A stretch of DNA of 64,000 nucleotides from Chelonoidis abingdonii (lineage: Eukaryota > Chordata > Testudines > Testudinidae), in NCBI RefSeq assembly GCF_003597395.2, contig NC_133770.1, positions 94,536,206 through 94,600,205 on the forward strand, in the 5' to 3' direction. The position numbers and the translations under genes were made by a program. The notes beneath the pieces were generated by a model, which was given only the letters and a program-made list of their open reading frames with translations, searched no databases and was not told where the DNA came from. Numbering within the stretch: the stretch's first letter is position 1; every line of letters begins with the position of its first letter. Below are positions 1 through 10,905 of the stretch, piece by piece.

Positions 1-195
1 ACTGCTAGAACAGCGCCTTATCCTCCCTGATTGAACTAACCTCATTATCTCTAGCTTGCTTGCATATATATATATATATCTGCCCCTGGAAATTTCCACT
101 ACATGCATCTGAAGAAGTGGGTATTCACCCACGAAAGCTCATGCTCCAAAACATCTGTTAGTCTATAAGGTGCCACAGGATTCTTTGCTGCTTTC
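1..195 (+). mobile_element. Penelope-like element, 3' terminal fragment
   Basis: The block contains the signature found in the other Penelope-like copies of this window: CTTGCTTGCATATATA, then GGAAATTTCCACTACATGCAT, a GGGTATTCACCCACGAAAGC core, and GTCTATAAGGTGCCACAGGA. It matches 30884-30985 on the same strand and 8188-8400 on the opposite strand. Similarity stops near position 195, short of the full 3' terminus visible at 8188. The left side is cut by the window edge. It is non-coding 3' sequence of a retroelement; the class is inferred from coding parts of sister copies. Confidence 0.8.
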
Positions 196-499
196 ATCTG
201 AATACAGTTCAGGTAGATTCTCTCTTTCTCTGACTTGCCAAGGCTGCTGATCTAGATCTCAGAATATGCTATGTATTAAACAAAAACAAAAAACACCATC
301 ATGAATCTGTAAGAGTCTGTAAGCCCTGCTTTGGAGCCCGCTATCATCATCCAGGCTCCAGCAGAACATAATCTGTGTGAGGAGGTTAACGGGGCTGAAT
401 CAATCTGATCCCTGATGAAAATTCAGCTGCTATCGATTCCCTTCTTACACTGATTGCCCTTCCCAGGTCAAAATAGAGACCTAGCCCATTGTTTAGTAA
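196..499. other. unassigned sequence
   Basis: I see no coding potential, repeat signature or RNA gene in this stretch. Confidence 0.4.
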
Positions 500-660
500 A
501 TACAGTATTCTGTTCACTACATCAATTATCCTGACCCCAGGGGCTCTGAAAGCCTCCCTGCTCGCCCATTTACAGTGACAGCTGTCATGCTAATGAATCC
601 ATACTGACATTGTAATTAAACCATTATACAAAGTGAGGCCTCGCACTCTGCTGTACAGCA
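500..660. promoter_or_regulatory. candidate conserved non-coding element
   Basis: This stretch shows no sign of the repeats that fill the rest of the window. It holds a perfect 12 bp palindrome TGACAGCTGTCA at 576-587, combining a TGACAG (TALE/MEIS-type) site with an E-box, followed at once by ATGCTAATGA and then GTAATTAAAC. Dense homeodomain-like and TALE-like motifs suggest a developmental enhancer, but that is inference only; conservation cannot be tested here. Confidence 0.25.
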
Positions 661-860
661 AACATACACAGGCCACGCCAGAGAGGTTTCTTATTAGAGA
701 TAGAGCTTAATAGGGTAGAATATTAGATAAGTTTCAGAAGAGGCAAAATACACTGGTGTGGGAGGAAGAAGAGACAACTTTTGGCAATAACTAAGTGTAC
801 CCTGAACCACAGGGTGAAAGGAGGTCTGTATCTCCTCCCACCTCTATAGTTGTAGCAATC

Positions 861-916
861 CCATTAGTTCAACCCCTCAATAAAATTTCCCATCAGTTCA
901 ACCCCTCAATAAAAAG
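861..916 (+). repeat. 28 bp tandem duplication, two units
   Basis: Two adjacent 28 bp units (861-888 and 889-916) share the core AGTTCAACCCCTCAATAAAA with few differences. This looks like a simple local duplication without gene content. Confidence 0.8.
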
Positions 917-1526
917 CTCTTTTCAGAGTAGAATCTGGCCTGAGAGAGGAAAAGTAACACTTTCTTAGAAAAATTAGAATTGTTAGACTTCCTAAATGAC
1001 TGAGACCACAATTCTGAATTCTATCTCCACAGTAGAACCCCAACAGCTGGGCTGCATGTCATGAAAATTCCTTAAGGATAAGGCAGAAGGAATAATTCCC
1101 TCTAGGCCTCAGAATGGCAGTGAAGATGTTCCAGTACCATCACTCTAATATTAGGGCCAGAGTGTCCTCTGTGGTACTTGTGCTACTGCAGAGAACAGTT
1201 CGGTGGATTGGTAAAGCAGGTGATCCACAAGTTCTAGTCCCAATGGAATGGTGCCCCTCTGGAGGTGGCAGGCGTGCACCTCCTGTGTGGGCTTCTCAAA
1301 CCTGACCCTCTCCAAGGCAGTTCCTTTGCTGGCAGAGCCCTCTGTGCACACTGAAAGGGGGCACATTTGCCCCTAACAGAATAAAATGAGTTTAAAATCT
1401 TTGCACCTGCCAAAGCCTGTACAGGAAGGAGAGGAGGCAAAAAATGTAATTTCAGTAGTTTTGGTGATGCACTGATCATGGAAGTCCCTCGTTATTTTAA
1501 TGAATTTTTTATATGTAGCAACTTCA

Positions 1527-1528
<2 letters not shown>

Positions 1529-1569
<41 letters not shown>
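1529..1569. repeat. (TA)n microsatellite
   Basis: Uninterrupted TA dinucleotide run of 41 bases in otherwise unassigned sequence. Confidence 0.97.
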
Positions 1570-1571
<2 letters not shown>

Positions 1572-1989
1572 ATGTACACTGGAGTGGAAGGGTGGATGCT
1601 TAGTGGCTGGAAGTCTTGCAAGAAGTAGTCTAGCACATGAGTGACTTGAAGGAGAAAAGCAAGGAGGAATGGATCAAGGAGATCATTCCGGACAGATAGT
1701 TGCACAAGAAAAGCCATAGAGATGCAAGTGGAAGACTGAGAAAAAGGATCCTGTGAGAATGGAGATAGTGACAGAGTGCAGAGTAAAGGCAGAATGCAGA
1801 GAGAGAAAAGGACAGAGTCATTGGGTGGAGCAGGGTTGTGGGAAGCCTTGATCAGGATGCAGATCAAGCAAAGAAGTTCCTGGAGAGATGTGAATGAAAA
1901 GGGGGAAGGGAGACATAACATGATCAGAGTTATGGGCAAGGAGGATGAGGACTTGAAAAGGAAATTATTTTTTAAAAATAGGATTTTTC
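1570..1989. other. purine-rich unassigned sequence, possibly old retroposon
   Basis: The plus strand is purine-rich and gives open frames on both strands by composition alone. The text around 1840-1945 (an ACATGATCAGAG-type phrase) resembles an old dispersed retroposon, but I cannot name it. No exon features are visible. Confidence 0.3.
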
Positions 1990-2714
1990 CTAGATGGTCT
2001 CAGCCTTGTCCCCCAACTTCCAGCCCTATTTTCCCACCTCCAGTCCCGGTTTCTGCCCCCCATTTTCCCCAGGCTTTTTCTCCCAATCTAATCCACCCCA
2101 ACAAATCTGGCTCTTGTCACATTTGCATTTGAAAGAGGAAGTTTTTTCTTCCAAGCTGCCTAGGCCTAATAGGAAGGTCATTAAGGGTACAGGAGTGAGT
2201 CTCTCTGCTCTGTTTAGGTGGCCAGACCCAACACAGTCCAGAGTATCCCAGGGCTGCAATTATAGGGAAAGTTCTGCTCAGACCCAGGCTAGAGTATGGT
2301 CAGTGTGGATAGAAGTTTTGGAGAATTTAGTTTCTAAAATGTAACAAGTCCCTACTGAGCATGTGCGAACTGCAATTTTTCAAAAAGACTTATGATTGGC
2401 CATACTTAGTCGTGTTTTCACCAGGATGGCAAAAGGAACATCCCTTCCAAATTTCATGTCCCTGCTCCAAAGCATGGGGATGTTAAAGCTTTCCAAAGAC
2501 AGTTGCCAGAGTTTTTTCATATGGACAAACCTCCTTTTCCCCCTAGATTTGTTCTCAAAAACAGTTGAACTGTTTTGGCTAAATTTTTTTAAAAACAAAA
2601 CATTCAGCCTGAGATAGACCCCGAGCATGGAAAATTGCAGTTTAACTGGTTAAAGTCTGGCAAAGTTATGAGCAACTGAAAACAGGGTTTTATAATGAAA
2701 AGTCTTGGGCAACA
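1990..2714 (-). repeat. family A dispersed repeat, partial copy (reverse)
   Basis: Read on the minus strand from 2714, it aligns with the starts of the copies at 6642 and 52343: a GTTGCCCAA-like start, TTATAA.ACCC, a phrase near CAGTTGCT, a TTTGGAGCAGRGACWTGAAATTT phrase, and further on TTCAAATGCA followed by AGCCAGAT. It stops near 1990 at the edge of a G-rich minisatellite (C-rich on the plus strand, 1995-2090). The repeat class is not recognised; no reverse transcriptase or transposase is visible. Confidence 0.65.
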
Positions 2715-2771
2715 TTAGCAGTAGGCTGCACTACCGGCCCCACCTACAGTACTGTGCGTAAACATATAGGG

Positions 2772-2850
2772 CAAGTTCCTCAGCTGTTGTAAATCAGCAT
2801 AGCTCCCATGGAGCTATGTCAGTTTATACAAGCTGAAGATCTGGCCCCTA
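2772..2850. repeat. short imperfect hairpin element
   Basis: Two arms of about 35 bases fold on each other: CAGCTGTTGTAAATCAGCAT on the left against TTTATACAAGCTGAAGATCT on the right, with an AGCTCC/GGAGCT centre. It closely resembles 48622-48704. One of many short palindromic elements in this window. Confidence 0.7.
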
Positions 2851-3141
2851 GTGTGTGCTGTGTTCTACCAATCCATATGTTGAAATGATACATTAGGGGG
2901 CTGAGGCAGCTGATAAGAATTCTTCAGGATGAGACATGTAAACATGTACCATTAGCTCATTTGAAAATGCATGGTTTGCATGTTATGTGACTGGTGTGCA
3001 AAACATGATGTCTCACAACAGCGTCAATCCCAAAGGTTTAAAGCATGCGTCGCTCTGAAAAAACATCAGTCTCTGAAGAATTTAAAGAAAAAGTTATGAT
3101 TGTTGGAGCTGGAGCTCTGTCTTAGTGCTATGTATAAACAG

Positions 3142-3419
3142 GTCTGGTCTACACACTGTTTTTGTACTGATATAACTATTTCAGTTAGGGGTGTGATTAA
3201 TGTATCCATATACTTAATGTGGTACAACCCCTTGTGTGAATGCAATTCTGTTGGCATAGAGGTGATTTATGAGTATGGCTTATTCCCCTTCAGATACAGG
3301 AATAAGATTTATTAGTATAAATAAGCTGATACTGATATAACTGTGTACACGCTATGGGGGTTGTACCTCTATCTATAGTAGTGTAGTTAAAGAGGTATAA
3401 CTTGTGTGTGTAGACAGGG
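3142..3419. mobile_element. MITE-like element with GTCTACAC termini
   Basis: Left end CTGGTCTACACAC (3144-3156) and right end GTGTGTGTAGACAG (3404-3417) form terminal inverted repeats. Subterminal GATATAACT phrases occur near both ends. No transposase is present, so it is a non-autonomous DNA element; superfamily is not certain because I see no clear target duplication. Confidence 0.65.
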
Positions 3420-4499
3420 CAATGAACAAATCAGTTCTGAACCATGTTAATCTACCTAGAACGTGTGTTCTTTTTAGAAATTTAACAGATGTTTACAATG
3501 TTTTGTAATTTATATTTTTCCCTCTAGGTACTGTAACTCTTCCAACTTAATAAAGGTTGACAGGTTTCTGATTAGCTTCAAGTTTATTTTTTTGAGCTCA
3601 ATCTAGTGTTCTCAGACACTTTGTCAAAGGGTCCAATGCCCCATGACTAAGAAAGAGCATCTGCAGTAGAAGTTAAAGAGCTTTAGAATGTGCACTAAAA
3701 ACATATAAACTAATGTCAAATTGGACCTTTGATGTTTTTGGTCTTGAGTCAATAAAAACTGCTTTGTTTTGGAAGGTAGACCAAACAGTTTTACTGAGAC
3801 GAACACAGCCATTTTAACCTGTCTAAAGAAAAAGAAAACAGTCATTTAAAAAACAATAAAAACAAGTAGGTAAATTTAATAAAAATTAAATTAAATGCAA
3901 AAATGTACCTAAAGTCAGGCCCTGAATCTAAAATCTTAAATTCATAGAGTTTAAGGGCAGAAGGGGACTATTATATCATCTATTCTAGAATGAACTCCTG
4001 TGTACCACAGACCATTACATTTCATCCAATATCTTACTTTTGGCTAAATTATACAGAAGAAGATGAGAGAGAAATAAGCCCCACATTGACTTGTAGGTTT
4101 ATTTTCTATGTACACTAATATATTCTATAACGTTATTTCTGAATCATGCTACATTTGCTGTTACTGTGTGTTTATACAGTGCCTGACAGTCTTTGGACAC
4201 CCCTGTACTACAAACCAAACCAAAACTACCACCTTCAAATTCGGGCTCAAGAGGGAAGTAACAGAGAATTCTGAAAACCTGGTTTGTTTGGGTAAAAAAG
4301 TTACTTCTTTCCATCCATTTGTGTTGATCTCTTTAGCGAAGATAAAGGCCAGACAGTGCTTTTTAGAGCCCAAATCCCACTACAGATGGGCCCTGAGGAT
4401 CCCCCAGTGTAATCCTCACTGCCTGAAATTCTGCAATGGCTCTTCAATTACCTCCCTTGACCTGTCAAGACTCCAGCATCTCAAATTCAGTTAGCTGGT
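3420..4499. other. unassigned sequence
   Basis: AT-rich sequence with scattered short frames and no splice-flanked conserved exon that I recognise. Around 3945-4030 it looks like a worn dispersed repeat. The open frame at 4108-4494 has no recognisable domain and atypical composition for a vertebrate exon. Confidence 0.4.
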
Positions 4500-4870
4500 G
4501 TTTGGGCCTCTGCCAAGGGCCAGCCTTTGCTCTTAATGACAGCCAGCTAAAAGGGGACACTGAGAGGGGCTGAATTCAATTTGCAGGCCCTCTAATCTGA
4601 TTAGGGGAGCAGGGTTTTTATTTTCTCCAAAGTTTGCAGTGGCTAGGATGAATGATGGCCAAAGGATGAGATGTCAACGTCAACAAAGGCTCAGAAGGCG
4701 GGTGCGGGGGGAAGAATTAAAAAAGAGAAAGAGATGAGTCCCCTCTGATGGACAGCAAAGCGAGCTGCTGAGTGAATTGTTCAGGTGACAATGTTTTGTT
4801 TGCAGAGTGTCACTCTCTCTGTGTATGGGCTGTAAAAGTAGGAATGGATCCAGCTATCAGGCAAATGTCA
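4500..4870. promoter_or_regulatory. candidate conserved non-coding element
   Basis: A block without repeat signatures and with balanced composition. It contains TCTTAATGACAGCC, AATTCAATTTGCAG, CTAATCTGATTAGG and CAGGTGACAATG, which are homeodomain-like, E-box-like and TALE-like words of the kind clustered in developmental enhancers. Inference from motif density only. Confidence 0.25.
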
Positions 4871-5712
4871 AACAGACAAACTCCCAAGAGATTAAAAAAA
4901 ATAGCATTTTAAATGTCTAGCATCCAGTTCTTCTGTAATAAAAAAAATACTGCAGCATTCTGCAGTAATGGTTCCAAATATTGGGTGCAATTTTGCCTTA
5001 GTTCATTCCTACAAGATGCTAAAGTAGATTTTTTAAAAAGAATAAGAGAAGGCTCAATATTTGAGGGAATGATTTGAGAAGAGTTTGGGAAGGTGGGGAG
5101 GGAGGTTTGCCTCACATTTGGACTTTATTTTCATTTGACCAAAGAGAAAGTCCCATTATTTAAAAAGCTCTGTCTCATGGATACAAAATATTTCCAGTAT
5201 TATGAAGTTAATAAGCACAGCACCGAAACAGGGTGCTTCCTTTTAGGCACTAATGCTTTAATAAAGATTAACTGAATTGTTGACCATGCAGATTGTTACC
5301 CTGGCTATCTTTAAACACCTGAGGTAAGAAAACAAACACAGAAGGTAAAGGAATACAGAAGCCAGAGGCATTCTCCTTGGTCTATTGTACAAAGGTTATC
5401 CTGCACACTGCTTCCAACAGGATTAGGGCTTTCCTGGCTGACTGCTCTTTAGTTATTTATTATTGCTCATAATATTACAACAGGGTTTGGAATAAATACA
5501 TGATAAGTAAGAGACTTCCTCTGGGGATGCAACATCCTTCTCAACAAGCACAGCATAACCTGTCTACTGCAGAAATTCTCAGCCACTAGGGAAGGAAGTA
5601 CGTGGATTCTGATTTATATTGAGATGATGTTTGTAGCTATGTAGCCTATTATTCACAAGGGAAATAATTAGATTTGGGAAAACAATAAAAACAGAGGTAA
5701 AATAAGAATTAT
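4871..5712. other. unassigned sequence
   Basis: AT-rich, no repeat or exon recognised. Open frames here are short and lack domain features. Confidence 0.4.
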
Positions 5713-5822
5713 GGGCCTGAGTCTGATCTCTCAGAAGTTTTACACTGATATAACTCCATTCACTTCAACAGATATACTCCTGATTTACACTGGTGTAACT
5801 TAGGACAGAACAGGGCCCTATG
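5713..5822. repeat. short imperfect hairpin element
   Basis: Left arm with CTGATCTCTCAGAAGTTTTAC and right arm with TTTACACTGGTGTAAC flank a TCCATTCACTTCAACAGA centre. The same phrases (ATTTACACTGGTGTAA, TCTGATCTC) occur at 19831-19932 and 22624-22722. Confidence 0.6.
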
Positions 5823-5847
5823 CTGGGTCAGGCAGCAGCAGACAAGA

Positions 5848-5935
5848 TTTTTAAGAGTGACTGGTGATTCTGGGTGCTTAACTTGAGATACCTTAAAGGT
5901 GTCTAATTTTTCAGAAGCTGGATTTTTGAAAAGTG
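5848..5935. repeat. family D foldback element, one arm
   Basis: The phrase GTGACTGGTGATTCTGGGTGC, then CTTGAGATACCTTAAAGG and TTTTTCAGAAGC, matches the left arm of the fuller foldback copies at 20451-20650, 27413-27547 and 60586-60728. Only one arm is clear here. Confidence 0.6.
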
Positions 5936-6641
5936 TGCCCCAGGTTTGTAGCATGGCAGCAATCTGTAGGTCCCTATTACAGAATCTTAAGGTGATCCAT
6001 TGATTACCATAGGCGCTAGTACAGATGCCATGTAATGTTCTCCAAGTTTCTCTATCCAGCATTGTCCACCCATTAAAAATAACACTACTGTTTCCTGGAC
6101 ATTGACAAGCAGCTGGGGAGGGGACGACAAAGCAATGGGCAGCATTAACAAAAGCCCTGGGCAGCAGGGAGTCTTGACTACAAGACTGGAAAGAGAACTG
6201 GCAATGGCAGCTGCAGTACAGACTGGAGATTGCCCTGACGTCAGCACAGCAGCACGGCCACAGAATGGCAGAGCTGGACCGACACATTGGTCATGCATTT
6301 AGAGCCAGTCACAGTGACGCAGGAGGATGGAAGTCAGATGGGCTGCAGAGAAGCAGCAATATAATCTCAAGAACAGGCAGGAAGGGAGCAACCTTTTCAT
6401 ATAAAACTGTTGTAGTGTTGAAGATGCAGTGCCTACCTTCTGAAAATGAGAGGCTTGTGACAAGGCAGCTTAGTGGAAGAGGCAAGTTATAAATGAAGAG
6501 CAAAAAAGCATATATGGCAAACAAAAAGTGAGTCAGTGGTAACATCCTAAGGCACAGTATAGGTCTGGCTGTGAAATAGGAATGGATAAACAAGCAGGGA
6601 CAGAGTTATTATAGACAGTGCAGGCAGAACTGCCTGTAGAT
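5936..6641. other. unassigned sequence
   Basis: Contains moderately G-rich, frame-open but domain-free sequence around 6100-6310 and a purine-rich tract near 6470-6560. I cannot assign either. Confidence 0.35.
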
Positions 6642-7945
6642 AAGGTTGCCCGACAAATCCCATTATAAGACCCTCTTTACATTGCTTGTAACTTTGCCAG
6701 ACCTACCATTTGGGCTAAAATCTTCCATACTGGGTGGCTCTTCAGGTTGAAGTTTTTGGGGAAGTTCCAGTGAAAGTGATTCAGCCACTTCTGGGAACCA
6801 GAGTAGGAGGAAGTATGTTGCACTGCCCATGTTAAAAATAATTCTGACAACATTTTGTTGAGAAGCACTAGCACCTCCATGCCTTGGAGCAAAAGTTTGA
6901 ACTTCACAAAGGAAGTCTCCCTGGGGTCAGGGATGCGCATTTTGATGTTTTTGTGAAAATCTGCCCTAATCTGAAAAATTACAATTTGCACATGCTTGGT
7001 AGAGACAAGTTCATTTGTCAGATAAATTCTCTGAAGGTCCTGTCTGCACTGAGCATGCACCATCCCTTCACCATTCGTACATGCTGACCGGCCTGTGTGT
7101 GCATCATCCCCACATTGTGACTCAGCAATCTCCAGCCCAGGGCTGCTGGGGCTGAGCAGGACATTCCCTGAATTTGCTCTTCCTGGCCAATGTGGAGCCA
7201 GGCATAGGAATAGAGAGTAGTGAGATTGCATTTGTTGTGTTCTCACTGCTTCCTGATGGTGCCTAAACAAAAGGAGAGGAGAAACAGGACTGGAATGCAA
7301 ATAAGTGAGGAATGGGGATGAGGGGAGGGGAAGAGGCATAGAGTGAGGGTACAGGGGGAAGGAACTTGGGTGGTGGTGAGGAGGCATATGAGCCTGGGGG
7401 GAGAGTGAGGAGAAGAATGGAGGTGGAAGAGACAATGGGCAAGAGTTGGGGAGGAGGAGATAGGAGCAGAAAGGGACAGAAGGTTCTATAACCGCTAAAG
7501 GACACTCCCCTAAAGAACCTGGGATTGAACCTAAGTTTCCTGAGTTTCAACACTCCTCTGCTGTCAGCAAAGAACCATGAAACCAACTGGCAAATTGTGT
7601 GTCACATCTCTCTAGTGGCAGGTCTGCACAGAGGATAATAATCTGCTACTACTATCAGTTACCCCACCAGCTCAAGTAGTAGAGAACTGTTCTATGGATC
7701 TAAAGACCTCAAGCCTGCTGTTGAACCATGTGTTGGCTGAAAGAAAAAAAACAAACCTCAGAAATTATGTCCCAAAAAAGCTACATTATTAAGTTTGCAA
7801 AGTCAGCCTCTGAAAAGTTAGGAAATGCCAGGATTAAAGTTGCTAATTCTGAGATTCAATAGACCCGTGCCTTTTTCTGATTTGCTGATGCCATTGTGTT
7901 TGATATATGTTGTGTCTTAATTGTATATTAAGGCCCAAGACTGAT
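6642..7945 (+). repeat. family A dispersed repeat, near-full copy
   Basis: Starts with AAGGTTGCCCGACAAAT and TTATAAGACC, as in the copies at 52343 (plus) and 2714 (minus). It runs through a Gln-free spacer, a purine-rich minisatellite of GGGGA-type units (about 7265-7480), a TGAGTTTCAACACTCCTCTG / CTGTCAGCAAAGAACC segment that matches 53840-53880, and a tail with TTGCAAAGTCAGCCTCTGAA and AAAGTTAGGAAATGCCAG matching 54135-54185. The antisense frame at 6677-7435 is a by-product of the purine tract. Class unknown. Confidence 0.65.
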
Positions 7946-8187
7946 TCTGTTGTATTTTATTTGTGGAATGAGTCTTTCAAAAAAAATAAATAAATCCATA
8001 GACAAAAAATGCACAACCTTTCCCAAGTACAAGTTCACTCCCTGCTCTTCACTCCTGACCCAGGGCTAAGCCACCTCTCAGGTAAAAGACTGTGTAAACA
8101 GTAGGAGAGGGCCCTGATTAAATAAAATCTCTTGCCTATAAATGTCAAAACAGTGTTCTAGGGGAATAGAAATCCTCTGTCTGTGTA
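7946..8187. other. unassigned sequence
   Basis: Short AT-rich interval between family A and the Penelope-like element; contains an A-rich run near 7979. Nothing else seen. Confidence 0.4.
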
Positions 8188-9034
8188 CCGTATCAGAGGG
8201 GTAGCTATGTTAGTCTGGATCTGTAAAAGCACCAAAGAGTCCTGTGGCACCTTATAGACTAACAGACGTTTTGGAGCATGAGCTTTCGTGGGTGAATACC
8301 CACTTCGTCGGATGCATGTAGTGGAAATTTCCAGGGGCAGATATATATATGTAAGCAAGAAGCAGGCTAGAGATAACGACGTTAGTTCAATCAGGGAGGA
8401 TGAGGCCCTCTTTTTCTATAGTTTGAGGGTGTTGAAAAACAAGGAGGAGAACATGTTTTGTGTTGGCAGCATCACAGCTTTGTTTAATTCCTGGTAACTG
8501 TCAAATTTGCCGATGAACTGGAGTACAGCAGTTTCTCTTTTGAAGTTCGGTCCTGAGTTTTTTTGCTGCAGGATGGCACCTTAAGGTCTGCTATAGTGTG
8601 TCCAGGCTGGTTGAAGTTTCCACCAGGATTTTGTTTGCCATTCCCTAATATCTGATTTGTGTCCATTTTATCTTTTCCAATAGACTGTCCAGTTTGGCCT
8701 GATGTAATATAGCAGAGGGGCATTGCTCGGCATATGATGGTTATAATTACAGTGGTGGATGTAGGGTGCAATGAACGTATGTCTGGTTTGCTGTTGATGG
8801 CTAGTCATGTGTGTATATGTGGGCGAAGTGGCTCGAGGTTTGTTGCGGGATTGGTTTCCTGACTTAGAGTCATATGTGGTGTGCGTTACTGGTGAGATAT
8901 GCTTCAGCTTGGAGGTTGGCCTGTGGCCGGACTGCTGCACCAAGCCTAGTTGAAAGTGTGGCTTGTTTCCAGGAGGGTGGTAGACCCTGATATGCCGCTT
9001 GGGTTTTTAGCTGGCTTGTATGTGGTAGCAGTGT
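8188..9034 (-). mobile_element. Penelope-like element: 3' UTR, GIY-YIG region and linker
   Basis: On the minus strand the 3' terminus lies at about 8188, after AGATCCAGACTAACATAGCT. The frame at 8484-8771 contains a recognisable GIY-YIG endonuclease neighbourhood: a hydrophobic strand ending in CYITSGQTGQS (expected form YYIGQTGQS) and downstream FNQPGHTIADLKV. Penelope-like elements pair a reverse transcriptase with a C-terminal GIY-YIG nuclease. The region is frameshifted and an inserted residue disrupts the YIG core. Part of the damage may be sequencing error, because quality appears to fall from about 8490 toward the gap at 10397. Confidence 0.8.
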
Positions 9035-10396
9035 GCAGATTCTGTTGGTTCTTCTTGGGTTTGTCTTCATGTTAGGAGCGCTTCTGGGTACGGGCTTGCC
9101 TTGTGATTTGTTTCCTTATTTCCGCGCTAGATTGTATGTGTTTGGATGCTTGGTGACGATTTTTTGTAGTTGTTGGATCCGTGTTGAGGGTTGGAGCAGT
9201 TGAAGTTGTATTACGTGCTTGGCTGTGGACCATGGAGTACTAGTGTAACGGACGATGACGCTGGAGTTCATCCACCCGCTGACGCGCCACTCGCCGTACC
9301 TCGTCCGGCGTCTCTCTCACCGGCTCCCCCCCCCCCCCCCCCCTCCCCATTCCAACCGCCTGGCTGTAACGTTGACCTCACCCTGCTGTTCGTTGTTATA
9401 CCCCGCACTCTGCTCCCCGGGTGCCCAGCGAGGTCCCTGCTCGACACACACACATTTCTTTTCAGTCGCGGCGTCTTGCTGAGCGCGCCCCTCCACCCCA
9501 CAAACACCTTCCCGCCCCTATATGATGGGAACACCTTCCAACCCCGATTAAACGCACTCCTTCGTTCCAGGACCTATGGATGTATATATACTTTTGCAAG
9601 GACGCTCACTCAGTCCTGTATGTGTTTCAACTTACGGGTGAGACAGTTGAGCTTGGTCTCTATTCAGATTTCATTTGGTCTTTCCCTTTGATCTAGTTGT
9701 TTTCTCTGATAATTAATTGTTTACTTTTTTACAAGACACATGTGTCCTTTGATTGTTGTACAGTAGTACACAGAAATTATTTTTTAGCAGATTAGATTGC
9801 TAGTGTTCATGTTGGCTAGCAATCTTTCTTTTCGTATTTTATCTTAGAGCAGATTGTATTTCCCAGTCCCTTCATAGCTACGAAATATTTCTATTCTTTA
9901 TCAATCTTTTATATAAATCTTCCCAGTGTAGTGATATTGTTAACAGGTTACCTCATATGCGCTGTATGGTGATATCAAAAAAAATCATATTGTCAAAAAA
10001 ATTGCCATACTGTGGTAATATTAGTATTATGGCCAATTTTTATCTTCCTATGCGGTGAATCTCTTATACAAACCAGTTACATCATTTGGTGGGCCTTGCA
10101 ATTAGTTAAACTCATGTATTGAAGATTACGAGTAACACTGAATTGAATCTCTTCTCAATGAGTATTTGTTCTTTCCAAGTCTTCTCAGTCTAGGTCATCT
10201 CTGTGTGCCTACCTGCTAGTATATCGACTCAGCAGTTTTATATGCATTGTTGTGTTAGTGCCAGCTACCTATGGTCTCTATTATCTTATTTATTTAAATA
10301 TAGATACTGGGTATCGGCCAGACCTCATACCTTTATGAATTGATATGAGTTAGTCCTTACAACTTTTCTCTTGTATGTCTATTCTTTTCTTATTTT
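9035..10396. other. probable low-quality duplicate of 10430-11650 at a gap edge
   Basis: This stretch is collinear with the sequence right of the 25-N gap but full of small insertions, deletions and substitutions. Shared anchors in the same order include TTCTTGGGTTTGTCTT, GATTTGTTTCCTTATTTCC/GATCTGTTTCCTTATTTCC, GGTTGGAGCAGTTG, TTCCAGGACCTATGGATGT, GGGTGAGACAG, TTGTCAAAAAAATTGCC, and ACTGAATTGAA. An 18-base C run (9326-9343) has no counterpart. I read it as an unpolished read extension rather than a second genomic copy. Frames here should not be annotated as genes. Confidence 0.85.
9326..9343. repeat. poly-C run in low-quality sequence
   Basis: Eighteen C in a row, without counterpart in the clean version of the same sequence around 10740-10800; probably an error. 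Confidence 0.8.
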
Positions 10397-10421
10397 NNNN
10401 NNNNNNNNNNNNNNNNNNNNN
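10397..10421. other. assembly gap (25 N)
   Basis: Exactly 25 N. A fixed small size suggests a placeholder rather than a measured gap, consistent with the overlap of its two flanks. Confidence 0.95.
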
Positions 10422-10738
10422 TAGCCAGTGGAGTTCTGTTGGTTTCTTTCTTGGGTTTGTCTTGCAGTAGGAGGCTTCTGGGTACACGTCTTGCTCTGTT
10501 GATCTGTTTCCTTATTTCCTCGTGCTGGTATTGTAGTTTTGAGAATGCTTGGTGTAGATTTTGTAGGTGTTGGTCTCTGTCTGAGGGGTTGGAGCAGTTG
10601 CAGTTGTATCTCAGTGCTTGGCTGTAGACAATGGATTACGTGGTGTGCCCGGGATGGAAGCTGGAGTCATGAAGGTAGGCATAGCGGTCAGTGGGTTTTC
10701 GGTATAAGGTGGTGTAACGTGACCATCACCTGCCTGTT
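10422..10738 (-). pseudogene. Penelope-like reverse transcriptase, C-terminal part
   Basis: The minus strand encodes LYRKPTDRYAYLHDSSFHPG (motif YRKPTDRY at 10681-10704), then YSQALRYN and NPSDRDQHLQNL, a signature of the distal reverse transcriptase/thumb region of Penelope-like elements. One in-frame stop lies at 10636-10638. It is the clean version of the segment repeated in damaged form around 9035-9290, and it continues the element whose 3' end is at 8188. The element appears 5'-truncated near 10738, which removes most of the polymerase domain, so the copy is inactive. Confidence 0.8.
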
Positions 10739-10767
10739 CTGTTTGTGTATAGAGCAGATACTGTACA

Positions 10768-10905
10768 GCAGGTGCCACCAGGGGTGCTGAAACAATTTTT
10801 TCTAGTGGGGGTGCTGAGAGCCACTGAACCAAAAACTGTCCTGTATATAATGGAAACCACTTCAAGCCAGGGGATAAAGCACTCCTAGTTCCAGGACCTA
10901 TGGAT
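10768..10905. mobile_element. short MITE-like repeat (GGGGTGCTG type)
   Basis: Left end with CAGGTGCCACCAGGGGTGCTG and right end AGTTCCAGGACCTATGG form weak inverted termini (reverse complement of the right end: CCATAGGTCCTGGAACT). The interior has GTGGGGGTGCTGAGAGCCAC. I recognise the phrase from turtle genomes as a dispersed repeat but no target duplication is clear. Confidence 0.5.

Noticed and set aside
1373..1939. 188-codon minus-strand frame
   Set aside because: It includes a TA microsatellite translated as alternating Ile/Tyr and pyrimidine-rich sequence; no conserved domain.
6677..7435. 252-codon minus-strand frame, proline/serine-rich
   Set aside because: It is the antisense of the purine-rich minisatellite in family A; composition alone keeps it open and no domain is present.
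9191..9691. 166-codon proline-rich frame
   Set aside because: It lies in the low-quality duplicate at the gap edge and includes an 18-base C run without counterpart in the clean copy.
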